64,000 nucleotides of DNA. It comes from Mycolicibacterium diernhoferi (GTDB taxonomy: Bacteria; Actinomycetota; Actinomycetes; Mycobacteriales; Mycobacteriaceae). How positions within the stretch are numbered: position 1 is the first letter of the stretch; each line of letters starts with the position of its first letter. The notes beneath the pieces are model-generated. The model searched no databases and was not told the DNA's origin. It saw only the letters and a list, made by a program, of their open reading frames with translations. Location of the stretch: NCBI RefSeq assembly GCF_019456655.1, contig NZ_CP080332.1, forward strand, positions 496,001-560,000, in the 5' to 3' direction. Made by a program: the position numbers and the translations under genes. Shown piece after piece: positions 51,851 through 60,796 of this stretch.

Positions 51851-52273
51851 CTATTCGAGGACGAACACCGGGATCAGTCGGTCGGTCTTGGTCTGGTACT
51901 CGGCATACGGGGGATAGGCCTCGACGGCGAGCTTCCACCAGTGCTCACGTTCGGCGCCCTCGAGCTCGCGCGCGGTCAGCTCGGCGATCTTGTCGCCGTC
52001 CTGCACGGTGATCTGCGGGTGTGCCTTCACGTTGTGGTACCAGGACGGGTGCTTCGGGTCGCCACCCTTGGAGGCGACCATCGCGTACTTGCCGGCCTCC
52101 TCGACCTTCATCAACGGCACATAGCGCTTCTTGCCGGTCTTGGCGCCGGTCGTGGTGAACAGCACGATCGGCCGGTCCAGGATCTCAACGCCGTCCGTGG
52201 TGCCGTTCTCGATGATGCGTTCGGTCTGCTCGCGTACCCAGTCGGTGGGGCTCAGTTCGGGTTGATTCGACAT
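51851..52273 (-). CDS. Deazaflavin (F420)-dependent nitroreductase family protein, Ddn-like
   Basis: A 140-residue protein of the Ddn/FDOR-A family. PIVLFTTTGAKTGKKRYVPL and GGDPKHPSWYHNVKAHPQITV are the hallmark F420-binding segments; WWKLAVEAYPPYAEYQ is the usual C-terminal part. These enzymes reduce quinones or nitro compounds with F420H2 at the membrane. The start is ATG 52273, since the upstream extension to 52333 is glycine-rich and overlaps the divergent gene's promoter. Ends four bases from the convergent HNH gene. Confidence 0.9.
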   Translation of the reverse strand: MSNQPELSPTDWVREQTERIIENGTTDGVEILDRPIVLFTTTGAKTGKKRYVPLMKVEEAGKYAMVASKGGDPKHPSWYHNVKAHPQITVQDGDKIAELTARELEGAEREHWWKLAVEAYPPYAEYQTKTDRLIPVFVLE

Positions 52274-52326
52274 GGGTGCGGTAACACCGCGGCCCCCGCC
52301 GTTATTCCCTGTGAGACCCTCGGGTG

Positions 52327-53169
52327 ATGACAACGCACGCGGATGTCTTCATTTCTGCCACCGAGCTCGCCCGGCGCCTGGATGCCGGCGAGCCCACGAC
52401 CATCCTGGACGTGCGATGGCAGCTCGGCGCCCCCGATGGGCGTGCCGCCTACGCCGACGCGCATCTGCCCGGCGCGGTGTACGTGTCGTTGGACGATGAG
52501 CTCAGCGATCACGGCGTCGCAGGTCGGGGCAGGCATCCACTGCCGTCCGGGGCGCAGCTGCAGGAGGCGGCGCGGCGCTGGGGGGTGCGGCGCGGCACAC
52601 CGGTGGTGGTCTACGACGACTGGAACCGCGCCGGATCGGCCCGCGCCTGGTGGGTGTTGCGGGCGGCCGGGGTGGCCGATGTGCACATTCTCGACGGCGG
52701 ACTGGCCGCTTGGCGCGCCGCCGGCGGAGCACTGGAGGCCGGCGCGGTGACCCCGGTACCCGGGGACATCGTCGTCGAGCATGACGATCTCTATGCGGGC
52801 GCGATGCCGACCCTGAGCGCCGACGAGGCCGCCGGGCATCCGAACCTGCTCGACGCGCGCGCCCCGGAACGATTCCGCGGCGAGGTCGAACCGGTCGATC
52901 CGGTGGCGGGCCACATTCCCGGGGCGCACAACCTGCCCAGCACTGCGGTGCTGACCGCCGACGGCACCGTGCTGTCGCCGGACGAGCTGGCCGCGCTGGG
53001 CTGGTCGTTCGGCGGGTCGGACCAGGTCGGGGTGTACTGCGGATCGGGCGTCACCGCCGCGGTACTGGTGGCGGCGCTGGCGGCCGCCGGCGTGGACGCG
53101 GCGCTGTTCCCGGGGTCGTGGTCCCAGTGGGGGGCCGAGACCGACCGCCCGGTGGCGACCGGCGACTAG
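52327..53169 (+). CDS. sseA: 3-mercaptopyruvate/thiosulfate sulfurtransferase, SseA-like
   Basis: A 280-residue tandem rhodanese. The active loop VYCGSGVTA in the C-terminal domain is the mercaptopyruvate sulfurtransferase signature; the N-terminal domain has DDWNRAG in place of a cysteine loop. It resembles mycobacterial SseA. An adjacent GTG (52324) could also initiate. Its stop overlaps the stop of the convergent membrane gene by four bases. Likely housekeeping sulfur transfer, distinct from the two sulfurtransferases at 35.6-37.6 kb. Confidence 0.87.
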   Translation: MTTHADVFISATELARRLDAGEPTTILDVRWQLGAPDGRAAYADAHLPGAVYVSLDDELSDHGVAGRGRHPLPSGAQLQEAARRWGVRRGTPVVVYDDWNRAGSARAWWVLRAAGVADVHILDGGLAAWRAAGGALEAGAVTPVPGDIVVEHDDLYAGAMPTLSADEAAGHPNLLDARAPERFRGEVEPVDPVAGHIPGAHNLPSTAVLTADGTVLSPDELAALGWSFGGSDQVGVYCGSGVTAAVLVAALAAAGVDAALFPGSWSQWGAETDRPVATGD

Positions 53170-53675
53170 TGCGCGATCATCTTGACGGCCACCACGGCCG
53201 CCCCGGCCCCGGCCAGTAGCGCGACCGCCAGCAGCCGCTGCCACCACACCAGCCCCGTCTTGCGAACCGCGGCGAACGTGATCAGCGCCATCTCGGCGAC
53301 CAGGAACCACATCGCGCTCCACACCGCGGTGGTGGTGTCCAGCAGGCCGACCGCCGAGGCGATCAGGATGAGCACCGGCACCGCGGCGGCCTGCAGGATC
53401 TGACCCGACGAGGCCAGCATGTGCGCGGCGTCGCGGCCGCGGGGCGCGCGTCCCTCGACGCTGAGTCGGGCGATGAATTCGGCCAGCAGGGCGGCGGCCC
53501 ACAAGCCACCCGCGGCCACCGCCACATCGAGCACCCGCACCCACGCGCTGGTGTCGTCGGTGGTGTACCGGGCCAGCGCGGCCAGCGTGGCCAGACACGA
53601 GATCGCCCCGTACATCCGCTCCCGCAGCGTGGCGACGACATGCTCGACGGGTTCGGCCTCCGGCACGCGCGTCAC
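53166..53675 (-). CDS. Small polytopic membrane protein
   Basis: A 169-residue protein with four predicted membrane segments (~30-45, 50-70, 92-115, 142-166). No domain is recognised. GTG 53675 overlaps the stop of the upstream HSL-type hydrolase gene by four bases, so the two are coupled. Composition is Ala/Leu-rich without charged motifs that would suggest transport or catalysis. Confidence 0.68.
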   Translation of the reverse strand: MTRVPEAEPVEHVVATLRERMYGAISCLATLAALARYTTDDTSAWVRVLDVAVAAGGLWAAALLAEFIARLSVEGRAPRGRDAAHMLASSGQILQAAAVPVLILIASAVGLLDTTTAVWSAMWFLVAEMALITFAAVRKTGLVWWQRLLAVALLAGAGAAVVAVKMIAH

Positions 53676-54583
53676 GCCAGCCTCGCCAGCAGGAATGCGC
53701 CGATCTCCCGGATCGAGGTGTCCATGATGGCGCGGTCTCCCTGGGTGTTGAAGGCATGATCGGTCGGATAGCCGGTGTGGATGACGTCGACCCCGGCTGC
53801 GCGCAGGCGCTCGGCGATCTCGATCATCTCCGGTCCCAGCGTGTCGAGATCCCCGGTCTGGATCAGGGTGGGTGGCATCTTCATGGGTAGATCGGCGTCG
53901 TGATAGGGCGAGGCGATCGGGTCGTCGTGGCTGGCCGGATCCACGAAATAGAGTTTGGCAGAGAGCTTTTGCAGCCGCGGGGAGATCGCGGCGTTGCTCT
54001 TGGGGGAGGTGCGGTCGGCGCGGGTGCAGTCCGCGACGGCATAGGAGAGCACGGCGGCACGCAGCGCGATGTCGGCGTCGTGGGAGTGCTGCGCCAGATT
54101 CATGCTGAGCTTGGCGCCGGCGCTGGCTCCACCCACGCTGACCCGGTCGGCATCCCAGCCCTGCTGGTCGGCGTTGTCCAACGCCCACTGCAGTACGTCG
54201 ATGCACTCCTGTTCTGCCACAGGGAAAGTCACCTGCGGGGCGGCGTGGTAATCGATCGCCAGCACCACACAGCCGACGTCGGAGGCCAGGAACCGGCAGA
54301 TGTGTGCGTCCTCGTGGGTATTGCGCAGCACGAACCCGCCGCCATGGATGTCGATGTGCAGCGGCGGCCGCCGGTCCGATGTTCCGCTCAACGGTGAGGA
54401 CGGATGCGGTCGGTACACGAAGCACCGGACCGGCCCGTGCCGGGTCGGCACCCGGACGACGCCGGGCGGGTCGAGTGAGTAGGCCGGCTTCGGGATGGCG
54501 GGTGGCCGGAAGACCAACGGAGCGACCTGCTGGGCCGCGTAGGCCAACGCGTACTCCAGCGGCGCGATACGGGGGTTCGCCAT
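53672..54583 (-). CDS. Alpha/beta hydrolase, hormone-sensitive lipase family
   Basis: A 303-residue esterase/lipase. HGGGFVLRN is the HSL oxyanion motif and GGASAGAKL contains the nucleophile serine; the late Asp and His lie in TGDLDTLG and YPTDHAFN. ATG 54583 (MANPRIAPLEYALAY) is preferred over the upstream ATG 54613. Members hydrolyse short-chain esters or acylglycerols. It leads a two-gene unit with the small membrane protein. Confidence 0.87.
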   Translation of the reverse strand: MANPRIAPLEYALAYAAQQVAPLVFRPPAIPKPAYSLDPPGVVRVPTRHGPVRCFVYRPHPSSPLSGTSDRRPPLHIDIHGGGFVLRNTHEDAHICRFLASDVGCVVLAIDYHAAPQVTFPVAEQECIDVLQWALDNADQQGWDADRVSVGGASAGAKLSMNLAQHSHDADIALRAAVLSYAVADCTRADRTSPKSNAAISPRLQKLSAKLYFVDPASHDDPIASPYHDADLPMKMPPTLIQTGDLDTLGPEMIEIAERLRAAGVDVIHTGYPTDHAFNTQGDRAIMDTSIREIGAFLLARLA

Positions 54584-54690
54584 GGTCACACGGTAGACGA
54601 CGGCCGCCATCACCCCAGGTGGAACGCATTAAAGACCTGATGAACGAACCATTAGACCACTTTCGTTAACAACATGTCACAGATCACAAA

Positions 54691-54709
54691 TATTGGTCTA
54701 TAGGTCTTG
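54691..54709. promoter_or_regulatory. Candidate GntR site before the APC permease gene
   Basis: TATTGGTCTATAGGTCTTG, 56-74 bp before the permease start. The octamer TATTGGTC recurs inverted at 57947-57954 before the second half of the cluster. Confidence 0.4.
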
Positions 54710-54764
54710 TTTTTAGTCCTTCAGCTGCCCTACGCTCCCCACAATCGTAGAAAGGTGGATCTCC

Positions 54765-56303
54765 ATGGCGGTTGACACAAGTGCCGTGACCGGGACCGGG
54801 GACGGTGCCGGCGAAGGCAAGCCGACGTTGAAGCGGGGAGCCATCGGGCTCGCCGGCGTCGTGTTCATGGTGGTGGCGTTCTCCGCGCCGATCACGGCGA
54901 TGACCGGCAACCTGCCGGTCGCGGTGGGCTTTGGCAACGGGCTCGGTGCCCCCGCCGGCTTCCTCATCGCCACCATCGTGCTGACCATCTTCAGCGTCGG
55001 ATTCGTCGCGCTGGCCCGGCATATCACCGCCGCGGGTGCCTTCTACACGTTCGTTTCGCGCGGTTGGTCGAAGATCCCCGGTCTTGCCGCCGGGGTGATG
55101 TCGATGGTCACCTATATGACGATGGAAGCCGCGCTGATCGGCATCTTCTCGGCGTTCACCGATCAAGCGATGACCTCGCAGTTCGGTATCGACCTGCCGT
55201 GGGAGGTCTATGCGCTCGGCTGCCTGCTGGTGATCGCGCTGCTGTCGCACTTCGACATCTCGGTGGCGGCCAAAGTGCTGGGCGTTGTGCTGGTTGCCGA
55301 GATCGTCATTCTCACCCTGATCGCGGTCGCCTCGCTCATCGCCAGCCCGGACGGCATGAGCTTCACCTCGCTGAATCCGATGACGGCACTGTCCACCAAT
55401 GGTGTGGCCGGCGGTGTGATCGGCCTGGGTCTGCTGATGGCGTTCTGGTCCTGGGTCGGGTTCGAGTCGACGGCGATCTACGGTGAGGAGTCCAAGGACC
55501 CCAAGCGGATCGTGCCGAAGGCGACGTTCATCGCCGTGATCGGCATCGGCGTGTTCTACACGTTCATCTCCTGGGGCGTCATCGTCGGCAACGGCCCGGA
55601 CAAGGCGGTCGAGCTGGCCTCCGGCGCAGACCCGTTCCAGCTGCTGTACAGCCCCGCTCAGGCGTACCTGGGCCCGTGGGCGGTCACCATCTTCGAGTGG
55701 CTGGTTCTGGGTGGTTCGTTCGCCTGTGCGCTGGCCATCCACAACTCCGCGGCCCGCTACCTGTTCGCCTTCGGCCGTGACCGGCTGCTCTGGCACCGTC
55801 TCGGTAGTGCACATCCCCAGCACGCCTCCCCTTGGGTGGCATCGCTGACCCAGAGTGGCGTAGCCGCAATCCTTCTCATCGTCTGCTCGGTGACCAAGAG
55901 CGACCCGTACGCCGAGCTGTTCGTCCTGGTCGCCATCCTGGCGACGCTGTGCCTGCTGACCGTGCAGATCATGTCGTCGATCTCGACCATCGTGTACTTC
56001 CACGTCAAGAAGCAGCATCCGGAGACCGCGAGCTGGTGGCGCACCCTGCTGGCCCCCGTCGTCGGTGGGCTGGGCATGCTCTTGGTGATCTATCTGATGG
56101 CATCGAATATGGAGGCCGCGGCGGGCACCGCCTCGGAGAGTCTCTTCTTCAAGATGATCCCGTGGATCGTGCTGACGCTGCTGTTCGGCTCGATGGCCGT
56201 CGCGCTGATCCTGCGCAAGGTGGACCCGGTGCGCTATGCGCGGATCGGCAGCACCGTGTTCGACGATCGTCCCGAAGACGTGCTGGCGGCGGACCGAGCA
56301 TGA
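54765..56303 (+). CDS. APC family amino-acid/amine permease
   Basis: A 512-residue transporter with about twelve membrane segments. The APC pattern is seen in VVFMVVAFSAPITAMTGNLPVA (helix 1 unwound region), GRHITAAGAFYTFVSRG-like AGAFYTF and AFWSWVGFESTAIYGEES, the helix 6 to loop segment. It is the likely importer for the catabolic cluster that follows. The SDR gene overlaps its end by four bases (ATGA). The ligand is inferred to be an amine or amino acid because glutamine-synthetase-like ligases lie downstream. Confidence 0.88.
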   Translation: MAVDTSAVTGTGDGAGEGKPTLKRGAIGLAGVVFMVVAFSAPITAMTGNLPVAVGFGNGLGAPAGFLIATIVLTIFSVGFVALARHITAAGAFYTFVSRGWSKIPGLAAGVMSMVTYMTMEAALIGIFSAFTDQAMTSQFGIDLPWEVYALGCLLVIALLSHFDISVAAKVLGVVLVAEIVILTLIAVASLIASPDGMSFTSLNPMTALSTNGVAGGVIGLGLLMAFWSWVGFESTAIYGEESKDPKRIVPKATFIAVIGIGVFYTFISWGVIVGNGPDKAVELASGADPFQLLYSPAQAYLGPWAVTIFEWLVLGGSFACALAIHNSAARYLFAFGRDRLLWHRLGSAHPQHASPWVASLTQSGVAAILLIVCSVTKSDPYAELFVLVAILATLCLLTVQIMSSISTIVYFHVKKQHPETASWWRTLLAPVVGGLGMLLVIYLMASNMEAAAGTASESLFFKMIPWIVLTLLFGSMAVALILRKVDPVRYARIGSTVFDDRPEDVLAADRA

Positions 56304-57067
56304 CCGATTGGTCCGGTGTCAAGGTGCTGGTCACCGGGGGCAGCCAGGGGATCGGTCTGGGCATCGCCGAGGGATTCCTGTCCGCGGGTGCGGCGGTCGC
56401 GATCAGCGGCCGCCGGCCCGCCACCCTGGCCGCGGCCGCCGAGAAACTCGGCGGCCCCGGCCGGCGGGTGGCGACGATCGTCGCCGACGTCGCCGACCCG
56501 GCCTCGTGTGCGCGGATGGCCGCCGAGGCGCAGCAGCAGCTCGGCGGACTGGACGTGTTGTGCGCCAACGCCGGTATCTATCCGGAGCGCGACATCGACG
56601 AGCTCACCGCGGCCGACGTCGCCGACATCATGGCCACCAACGTCGGCGGCACCATCTTCAGCGTGCAGGCCTGCCGACCCGCGCTGAAGGCGTCCGGGCG
56701 CGGGCGGGTGGTGGTGACGTCCTCGATCACCGGACCGGTCACCGGATTCCCGGGCCTGAGCCACTACGCTGCGAGCAAGGCGGCTCAGCTGGGCTTCGTG
56801 CGCAGTGCGGCACTGGAACTGGCCGCCGATCGCATCACCGTGAACGCCATCGGGCCGGGCAGTATCCGGACCGAGGGACTGGACGGTCTCGGCGCGGACA
56901 CGATGGCGAAGATGCTGGCCTGTATCCCGCAGCGCCGCTTGGGGTCACCGGCCGACATCGCCGCGGCGGCCCAGTTCTTCGCCAGTGCGGAGGCGGCGTT
57001 CATCACCGGTCAGTTCCTGGTGGTGGACGGTGGTCAGACCCTGCCCGAACTGCCCGACGCGCCGTGA
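56300..57067 (+). CDS. SDR family oxidoreductase
   Basis: A 255-residue classical short-chain dehydrogenase: Rossmann TGGSQGIGLGIAEG, CANAG, Ser in VTSSITG and Tyr/Lys in SHYAASKAA. An Arg pair after the second strand (GRRPATL) suggests NADP(H). Its ATG overlaps the permease stop. Convergent with the GntR gene. It is one of three SDRs in this catabolic cluster. Confidence 0.88.
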   Translation: MTDWSGVKVLVTGGSQGIGLGIAEGFLSAGAAVAISGRRPATLAAAAEKLGGPGRRVATIVADVADPASCARMAAEAQQQLGGLDVLCANAGIYPERDIDELTAADVADIMATNVGGTIFSVQACRPALKASGRGRVVVTSSITGPVTGFPGLSHYAASKAAQLGFVRSAALELAADRITVNAIGPGSIRTEGLDGLGADTMAKMLACIPQRRLGSPADIAAAAQFFASAEAAFITGQFLVVDGGQTLPELPDAP

Positions 57068-57080
57068 AGCGGTGGCCCAC

Positions 57081-57818
57081 TCAGCGCTTCAACCAGGCTT
57101 CGACGGTGTGCCTGGTGTCGTTGATGTGGGCCTCCATCCGCGCGGCCGCCAGTTCCGGCTCCCGGCTCTCGATGGCCTCCAGGATGGACTCGTGGTAGTC
57201 GTTGGCGTTGGGCTCCAGCCGTCCGAAGATCGCGCCGACCGGCAGCCACATCCGGCGCCGCGCGTCGGCCACGGCGTCGAGCAACCGGTCGTTCTGGGCA
57301 GCCTGGGCGATGCCCATGTGGAAGGCCGTGTCCAGCGTCTGGAAATCCGTGGTGTGTTGGGCGGACTGCTCTTTCAGCGCGGTGTGCAGCGCCTCGTCCA
57401 TGCCGGACAACAGCTTGTGCAGGGCAGCGACGTCGGTGGTGCGGCGCCGCTCGGCGGCCAGCCGGGTCGCGCCGGTCTCCACGATGGCCCGGTAGTCGAA
57501 GGCGTCGCGGATGGCCCGTTTGTTCTGGCGCATCTCGCGGCGCATCGCGGCGGCGTCGTAAACCGGTGCCTGGACGGTGAATCCGCCGCCACGGCCACGC
57601 CGGACCGCGATCAGGCCGTCACGCTCCAGTACCGCGACGGCGGTGCGCACGGTGGTCCGGGAGACATCGAGCATCTCGGAGAGCTCACGCTCGGTCGGCA
57701 GCCGGTCTCCGGGGCGGAACTGACCCAGCTCCAGCGCGCGGCGCATCTGGTCGACGACCAGCTCGTGCGCGGGGATTTGCCGGACCGGGCTCAGCCCACC
57801 GGAATTGGCAGCCACCAT
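57081..57818 (-). CDS. GntR family regulator with FCD domain
   Basis: A 245-residue FadR-subfamily regulator. The winged helix (residues ~15-85) contains LPTERELSEMLDVSRTTVRTAV; the C-terminal FCD helical bundle has the metal-binding residues in DAFDYRAIVE, HMGIAQAAQND and SILEAIESRE. It sits in the middle of the cluster, convergent with the permease-SDR unit and divergent from the SDR-DUF1116-ligase unit, so it is the probable repressor of both. Effector likely a pathway carboxylate. Confidence 0.89.
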   Translation of the reverse strand: MVAANSGGLSPVRQIPAHELVVDQMRRALELGQFRPGDRLPTERELSEMLDVSRTTVRTAVAVLERDGLIAVRRGRGGGFTVQAPVYDAAAMRREMRQNKRAIRDAFDYRAIVETGATRLAAERRRTTDVAALHKLLSGMDEALHTALKEQSAQHTTDFQTLDTAFHMGIAQAAQNDRLLDAVADARRRMWLPVGAIFGRLEPNANDYHESILEAIESREPELAAARMEAHINDTRHTVEAWLKR

Positions 57819-57946
57819 CGCGCTCTCCCTTCACTTTGCTCGAAGGGTAGCGCACCTGGCCGCAAAATCGGGTATGTCCGGGCCATTGAACCATATGGGT
57901 CCACCATCCCCGCGGGGCACGCCCCTCCTAAAAGAACTAAAGACTT

Positions 57947-57954
57947 GACCAATA
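57947..57954. promoter_or_regulatory. Inverted copy of the TATTGGTC octamer
   Basis: GACCAATA, about 64 bp before the SDR start at 58018. A second imperfect symmetric element around CCATATGG lies near 57892 and may be an alternative operator. Confidence 0.38.
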
Positions 57955-58017
57955 GTTGTTTATGAAAGAGACTTGAGCCACAACACGACGGACCGTGCTC
58001 ATGAAAGGGGTATTGCG

Positions 58018-58749
58018 GTGGGAGACAAGGTCATTGTTACTGGAGGGGCTGGCGTAATCGGTCAGGCGATCTGCCGCCGGCTGCTGCAGAGTGGCTACGT
58101 CCCGATCGCCGCGGACCTCAAGGAAGCGGTCGACGCGCTGGACCTCACGGCGCCCGGACTCGAGGGCACACTCGCGGTCGAGATGGACGTGACCGACGGT
58201 GAGAACGTGCGCACGGTGGTGCCCTCGCTGGTTGCCGAGGGGGAGACGCTGTTCGGTGTGGTCAACTGCGCCGGCATCCTGCGGGACTCGTTTCTCGGTG
58301 AGCTCGACGAGTCGAAGCTGGAGCTGATGTTCCAGGTCAACATCGCGGGCATGGCCCGGGTGACCGACGCCGCCGCGCCGCTGCTCGCCGAGGGCAGCGC
58401 CATCGTCAATGTCGGCAGCCTGACCGGGCACTTCGGCCGGTTCCGCGGCGCATCGGTCTACGGCGCCACCAAGGCCGGCATCGCCGCCTACACCCGCTAC
58501 GTCGCCGAGGAACTCGCCCCGCGCGGTATCCGGGTGAACAACGTGGCCCCCGGCGTCATCCGGGCACCGATGAGCCCGTCCATGGCGCGGGTGTCCGGCG
58601 GTGAGGAGATCAGCGCGAGCTACGCGATGCTCAAGCGGATCGGTGAGCCCGAAGAGGTCGCCGAGGCTGTCGAGTTCCTGCTGTCGCCGCGTGCCTCGTT
58701 CATCACCGCGCAGACGCTGCTCGTCGACGGCGGCGTGGTGGCCTGGTGA
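58018..58749 (+). CDS. SDR family oxidoreductase
   Basis: A 243-residue short-chain dehydrogenase starting at GTG 58018 with AAAGGGG seven bases upstream; the longer frame at 57973 lacks a site. Rossmann TGGAGVIGQAICRRL, NCAG, Ser in VGSLTGH and Tyr/Lys in SVYGATKAG. It opens a tightly packed set of six genes, each overlapping the next. Probably NAD-dependent because of the Asp after the second strand (AADLKEA). Confidence 0.88.
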   Translation: MGDKVIVTGGAGVIGQAICRRLLQSGYVPIAADLKEAVDALDLTAPGLEGTLAVEMDVTDGENVRTVVPSLVAEGETLFGVVNCAGILRDSFLGELDESKLELMFQVNIAGMARVTDAAAPLLAEGSAIVNVGSLTGHFGRFRGASVYGATKAGIAAYTRYVAEELAPRGIRVNNVAPGVIRAPMSPSMARVSGGEEISASYAMLKRIGEPEEVAEAVEFLLSPRASFITAQTLLVDGGVVAW

Positions 58750-60023
58750 GCACCGAAGTGGGGCTGCCGTACAGCCCGGAACTGACCGTCGACGAGGCCA
58801 ATGCGGAAGCGTTCGCCCGCCTCGACGGGGCGGACCCGTGGGTCGTCGACGTGCGCCCGGCCCGCGAGGTGTTGCCCGGGTACCGCGACAACCTGGTGCT
58901 GACCTCCGGCGCGCCGATGGCGTGGGCCGATTACACCGGCGGGCAGCGGGAAGCGTTGATCGGCGGCGCCCTGTTCGAGGGCCTGGCCCGCGACCGTGCG
59001 GACGCCATCGACGGCTTCGCCACCGGACGCATCGAGATCGGCGCCTGCCACGACTACTCCGCGGTCGGCTCGCTGGCCGGCATCTACACCGCGTCGATGC
59101 CGGTGTTCGTGGTGGAGAACCGGGCGCACGGCAACGTCGGCTTCTGCAACTTCTACGAGGGCAAGGAACCCCGCCGGCTCAACTACGGCTGTTACGACGA
59201 GGGTGTGCACGAGCGTTTGCTGCACGTGAACTCGGTGCTGGCCCCGGTGGTCGGGGAGGCGTTGCGACGCCGCGGTGGTGTCGCCCTGAAGCCGTTGATC
59301 GCCCGCGCGCTGCGGATGGGCGACGAGGTGCACAGCCGCAACGCGGCGGCATCGATCCTGTTCAACCGGGAGATCCTGCCCGCCGTGCTGGACATGGTGG
59401 ACGATAAGGTTCCCGGGGTACGCGAGACGATGTTGCACCTTGCCGAGAACGACTACTTCTTCCTCCGCCTCTCGATGGCGGCGGCCAAAGCGTCGGCGGA
59501 TGCGATGGTGGTGCCCGGTTCCACCCTGGTCTCGGCGATGGCGTTCTCCTGCCGCGGCTTCGCGATCAAACTGGCCGGCCTCGGCGATACCTGGTTCGAA
59601 GGTCCACCGCCGATCCACGAGGGCAAGCTGTTCGCCGGGCATACCGAGGACGAGATCACCTGGATGGGTGGCGAGTCGCCGATCACCGAGACCATCGGGC
59701 TCGGCGGGTTCGCCCAGGCGTGCGCGCTGTCGCTGCAGGAGTACCAGGGCGGCTCACCCGAGGTGATGATCGAGCGCAACCGCGAGATGTACGCCGTCAC
59801 CCACGGCGAGAACAGCACCTACCGGATCCCGCTGTTCGGCTTCCGCGGCACGCCCACCGGCATCGACGCCCGCAAGGTGTTGGAGACCGGGGTGCTGCCG
59901 GTGATGGACGTCGGCTTGGCCGGCCGCGACGGCGGCCAGATCGGCGCCGGTGTCATCCGCGCGCCGCGGGAGTGCTTCGCCGACGCGCTCGCCGAATTCG
60001 ACCGCAGGTTCCCCGGCCGATGA
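58746..60023 (+). CDS. DUF1116 (YlbE/AllG-like) family protein
   Basis: A 425-residue protein of the DUF1116 family, whose Escherichia coli member YlbE/AllG is a subunit of oxamate carbamoyltransferase. Landmarks are GACHDYSAVGSLAGIYTASMPV, VGFCNFYEGKEPRRLNYG and GFRGTPTGIDARKVLETGVLPVMD. The other two AllFGH subunits (FdrA, DUF2877) are not encoded here, so the reaction is probably different or the protein works alone. GTG start overlaps the SDR stop. It may act on a carbamoyl or acyl-amide intermediate; this is inference. Confidence 0.76.
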   Translation: MSTEVGLPYSPELTVDEANAEAFARLDGADPWVVDVRPAREVLPGYRDNLVLTSGAPMAWADYTGGQREALIGGALFEGLARDRADAIDGFATGRIEIGACHDYSAVGSLAGIYTASMPVFVVENRAHGNVGFCNFYEGKEPRRLNYGCYDEGVHERLLHVNSVLAPVVGEALRRRGGVALKPLIARALRMGDEVHSRNAAASILFNREILPAVLDMVDDKVPGVRETMLHLAENDYFFLRLSMAAAKASADAMVVPGSTLVSAMAFSCRGFAIKLAGLGDTWFEGPPPIHEGKLFAGHTEDEITWMGGESPITETIGLGGFAQACALSLQEYQGGSPEVMIERNREMYAVTHGENSTYRIPLFGFRGTPTGIDARKVLETGVLPVMDVGLAGRDGGQIGAGVIRAPRECFADALAEFDRRFPGR

Positions 60024-60796
60024 CCGCCGCCCACCCACCGTCACTGCCGCTGACCTTCAGCGGTGGCCAGGCCGTGGTGACCGGGGCCGCCGCGGGCATC
60101 GGCGCCGCCATCGCGGGCGTCCTGATGGCGGCGGGCGTGCCGACGGTCCGTCTCGACATCCGGCTCCCGGAACCGGATCCGCGCCACGGCCCCGACGTGC
60201 AGCGCTGCGTGGCCGCCGATGTCACCGACGCAGATCTGGCCGGCACCCTGGCTGCCCAGGGTGTCGACCTGGACACGGTGGCCTACCTGGTCAACTGTGC
60301 GGGCATCATCGAGAACACCGGATTCGGCAACGTGGCCCAGCAGTCCTGGTTGCGCTGCCTGCAGGTCAACCTGGTCGGCGCCTACAACGTGCTCGACGCG
60401 CTCACCCCGGCACTGCGCCGGTCGTCCCCGGCCGCCGTCGTGAACATCACCTCGATCGAGGCGCACCGCGTGATCGCGCTGTCCAACCCGGACCCGAACC
60501 CGCAGTACGCGGCGTCCAAGGCGGGCCTGCACATGCTCACCCAGAGCGCGGCCCGAGCCCTGGCCGCCGACGGGATCCGGGTCAACAGTGTGTCGCCGGG
60601 CTTCGTGGCGACCGCCATGGCCGCCGCGCACGGCAGCACCGATCAGCTGCCGCCCGCGTTGGCGCCCCGGGTGCCGGCGGGCCGGTTCGCCGACCCCGCC
60701 GACATCGCCCACGCGGTCGCATTCCTGCTCAGCGACCAGGCGGCCTACGTCACCGGGGCCGACCTGCGCGTCGACGGAGGGTTCCAACTGACATGA
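60020..60796 (+). CDS. SDR family oxidoreductase
   Basis: A 258-residue short-chain dehydrogenase with TGAAAGIGAAIAGVL, NCAG, Ser in ITSIEAH and Tyr/Lys in PQYAASKAG. The loop between Ser and Tyr is unusually extended (ALSNPDPNPQ), shaping a particular substrate pocket. Overlaps the DUF1116 gene and the next gene by four bases each. Confidence 0.86.
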   Translation: MTAAHPPSLPLTFSGGQAVVTGAAAGIGAAIAGVLMAAGVPTVRLDIRLPEPDPRHGPDVQRCVAADVTDADLAGTLAAQGVDLDTVAYLVNCAGIIENTGFGNVAQQSWLRCLQVNLVGAYNVLDALTPALRRSSPAAVVNITSIEAHRVIALSNPDPNPQYAASKAGLHMLTQSAARALAADGIRVNSVSPGFVATAMAAAHGSTDQLPPALAPRVPAGRFADPADIAHAVAFLLSDQAAYVTGADLRVDGGFQLT

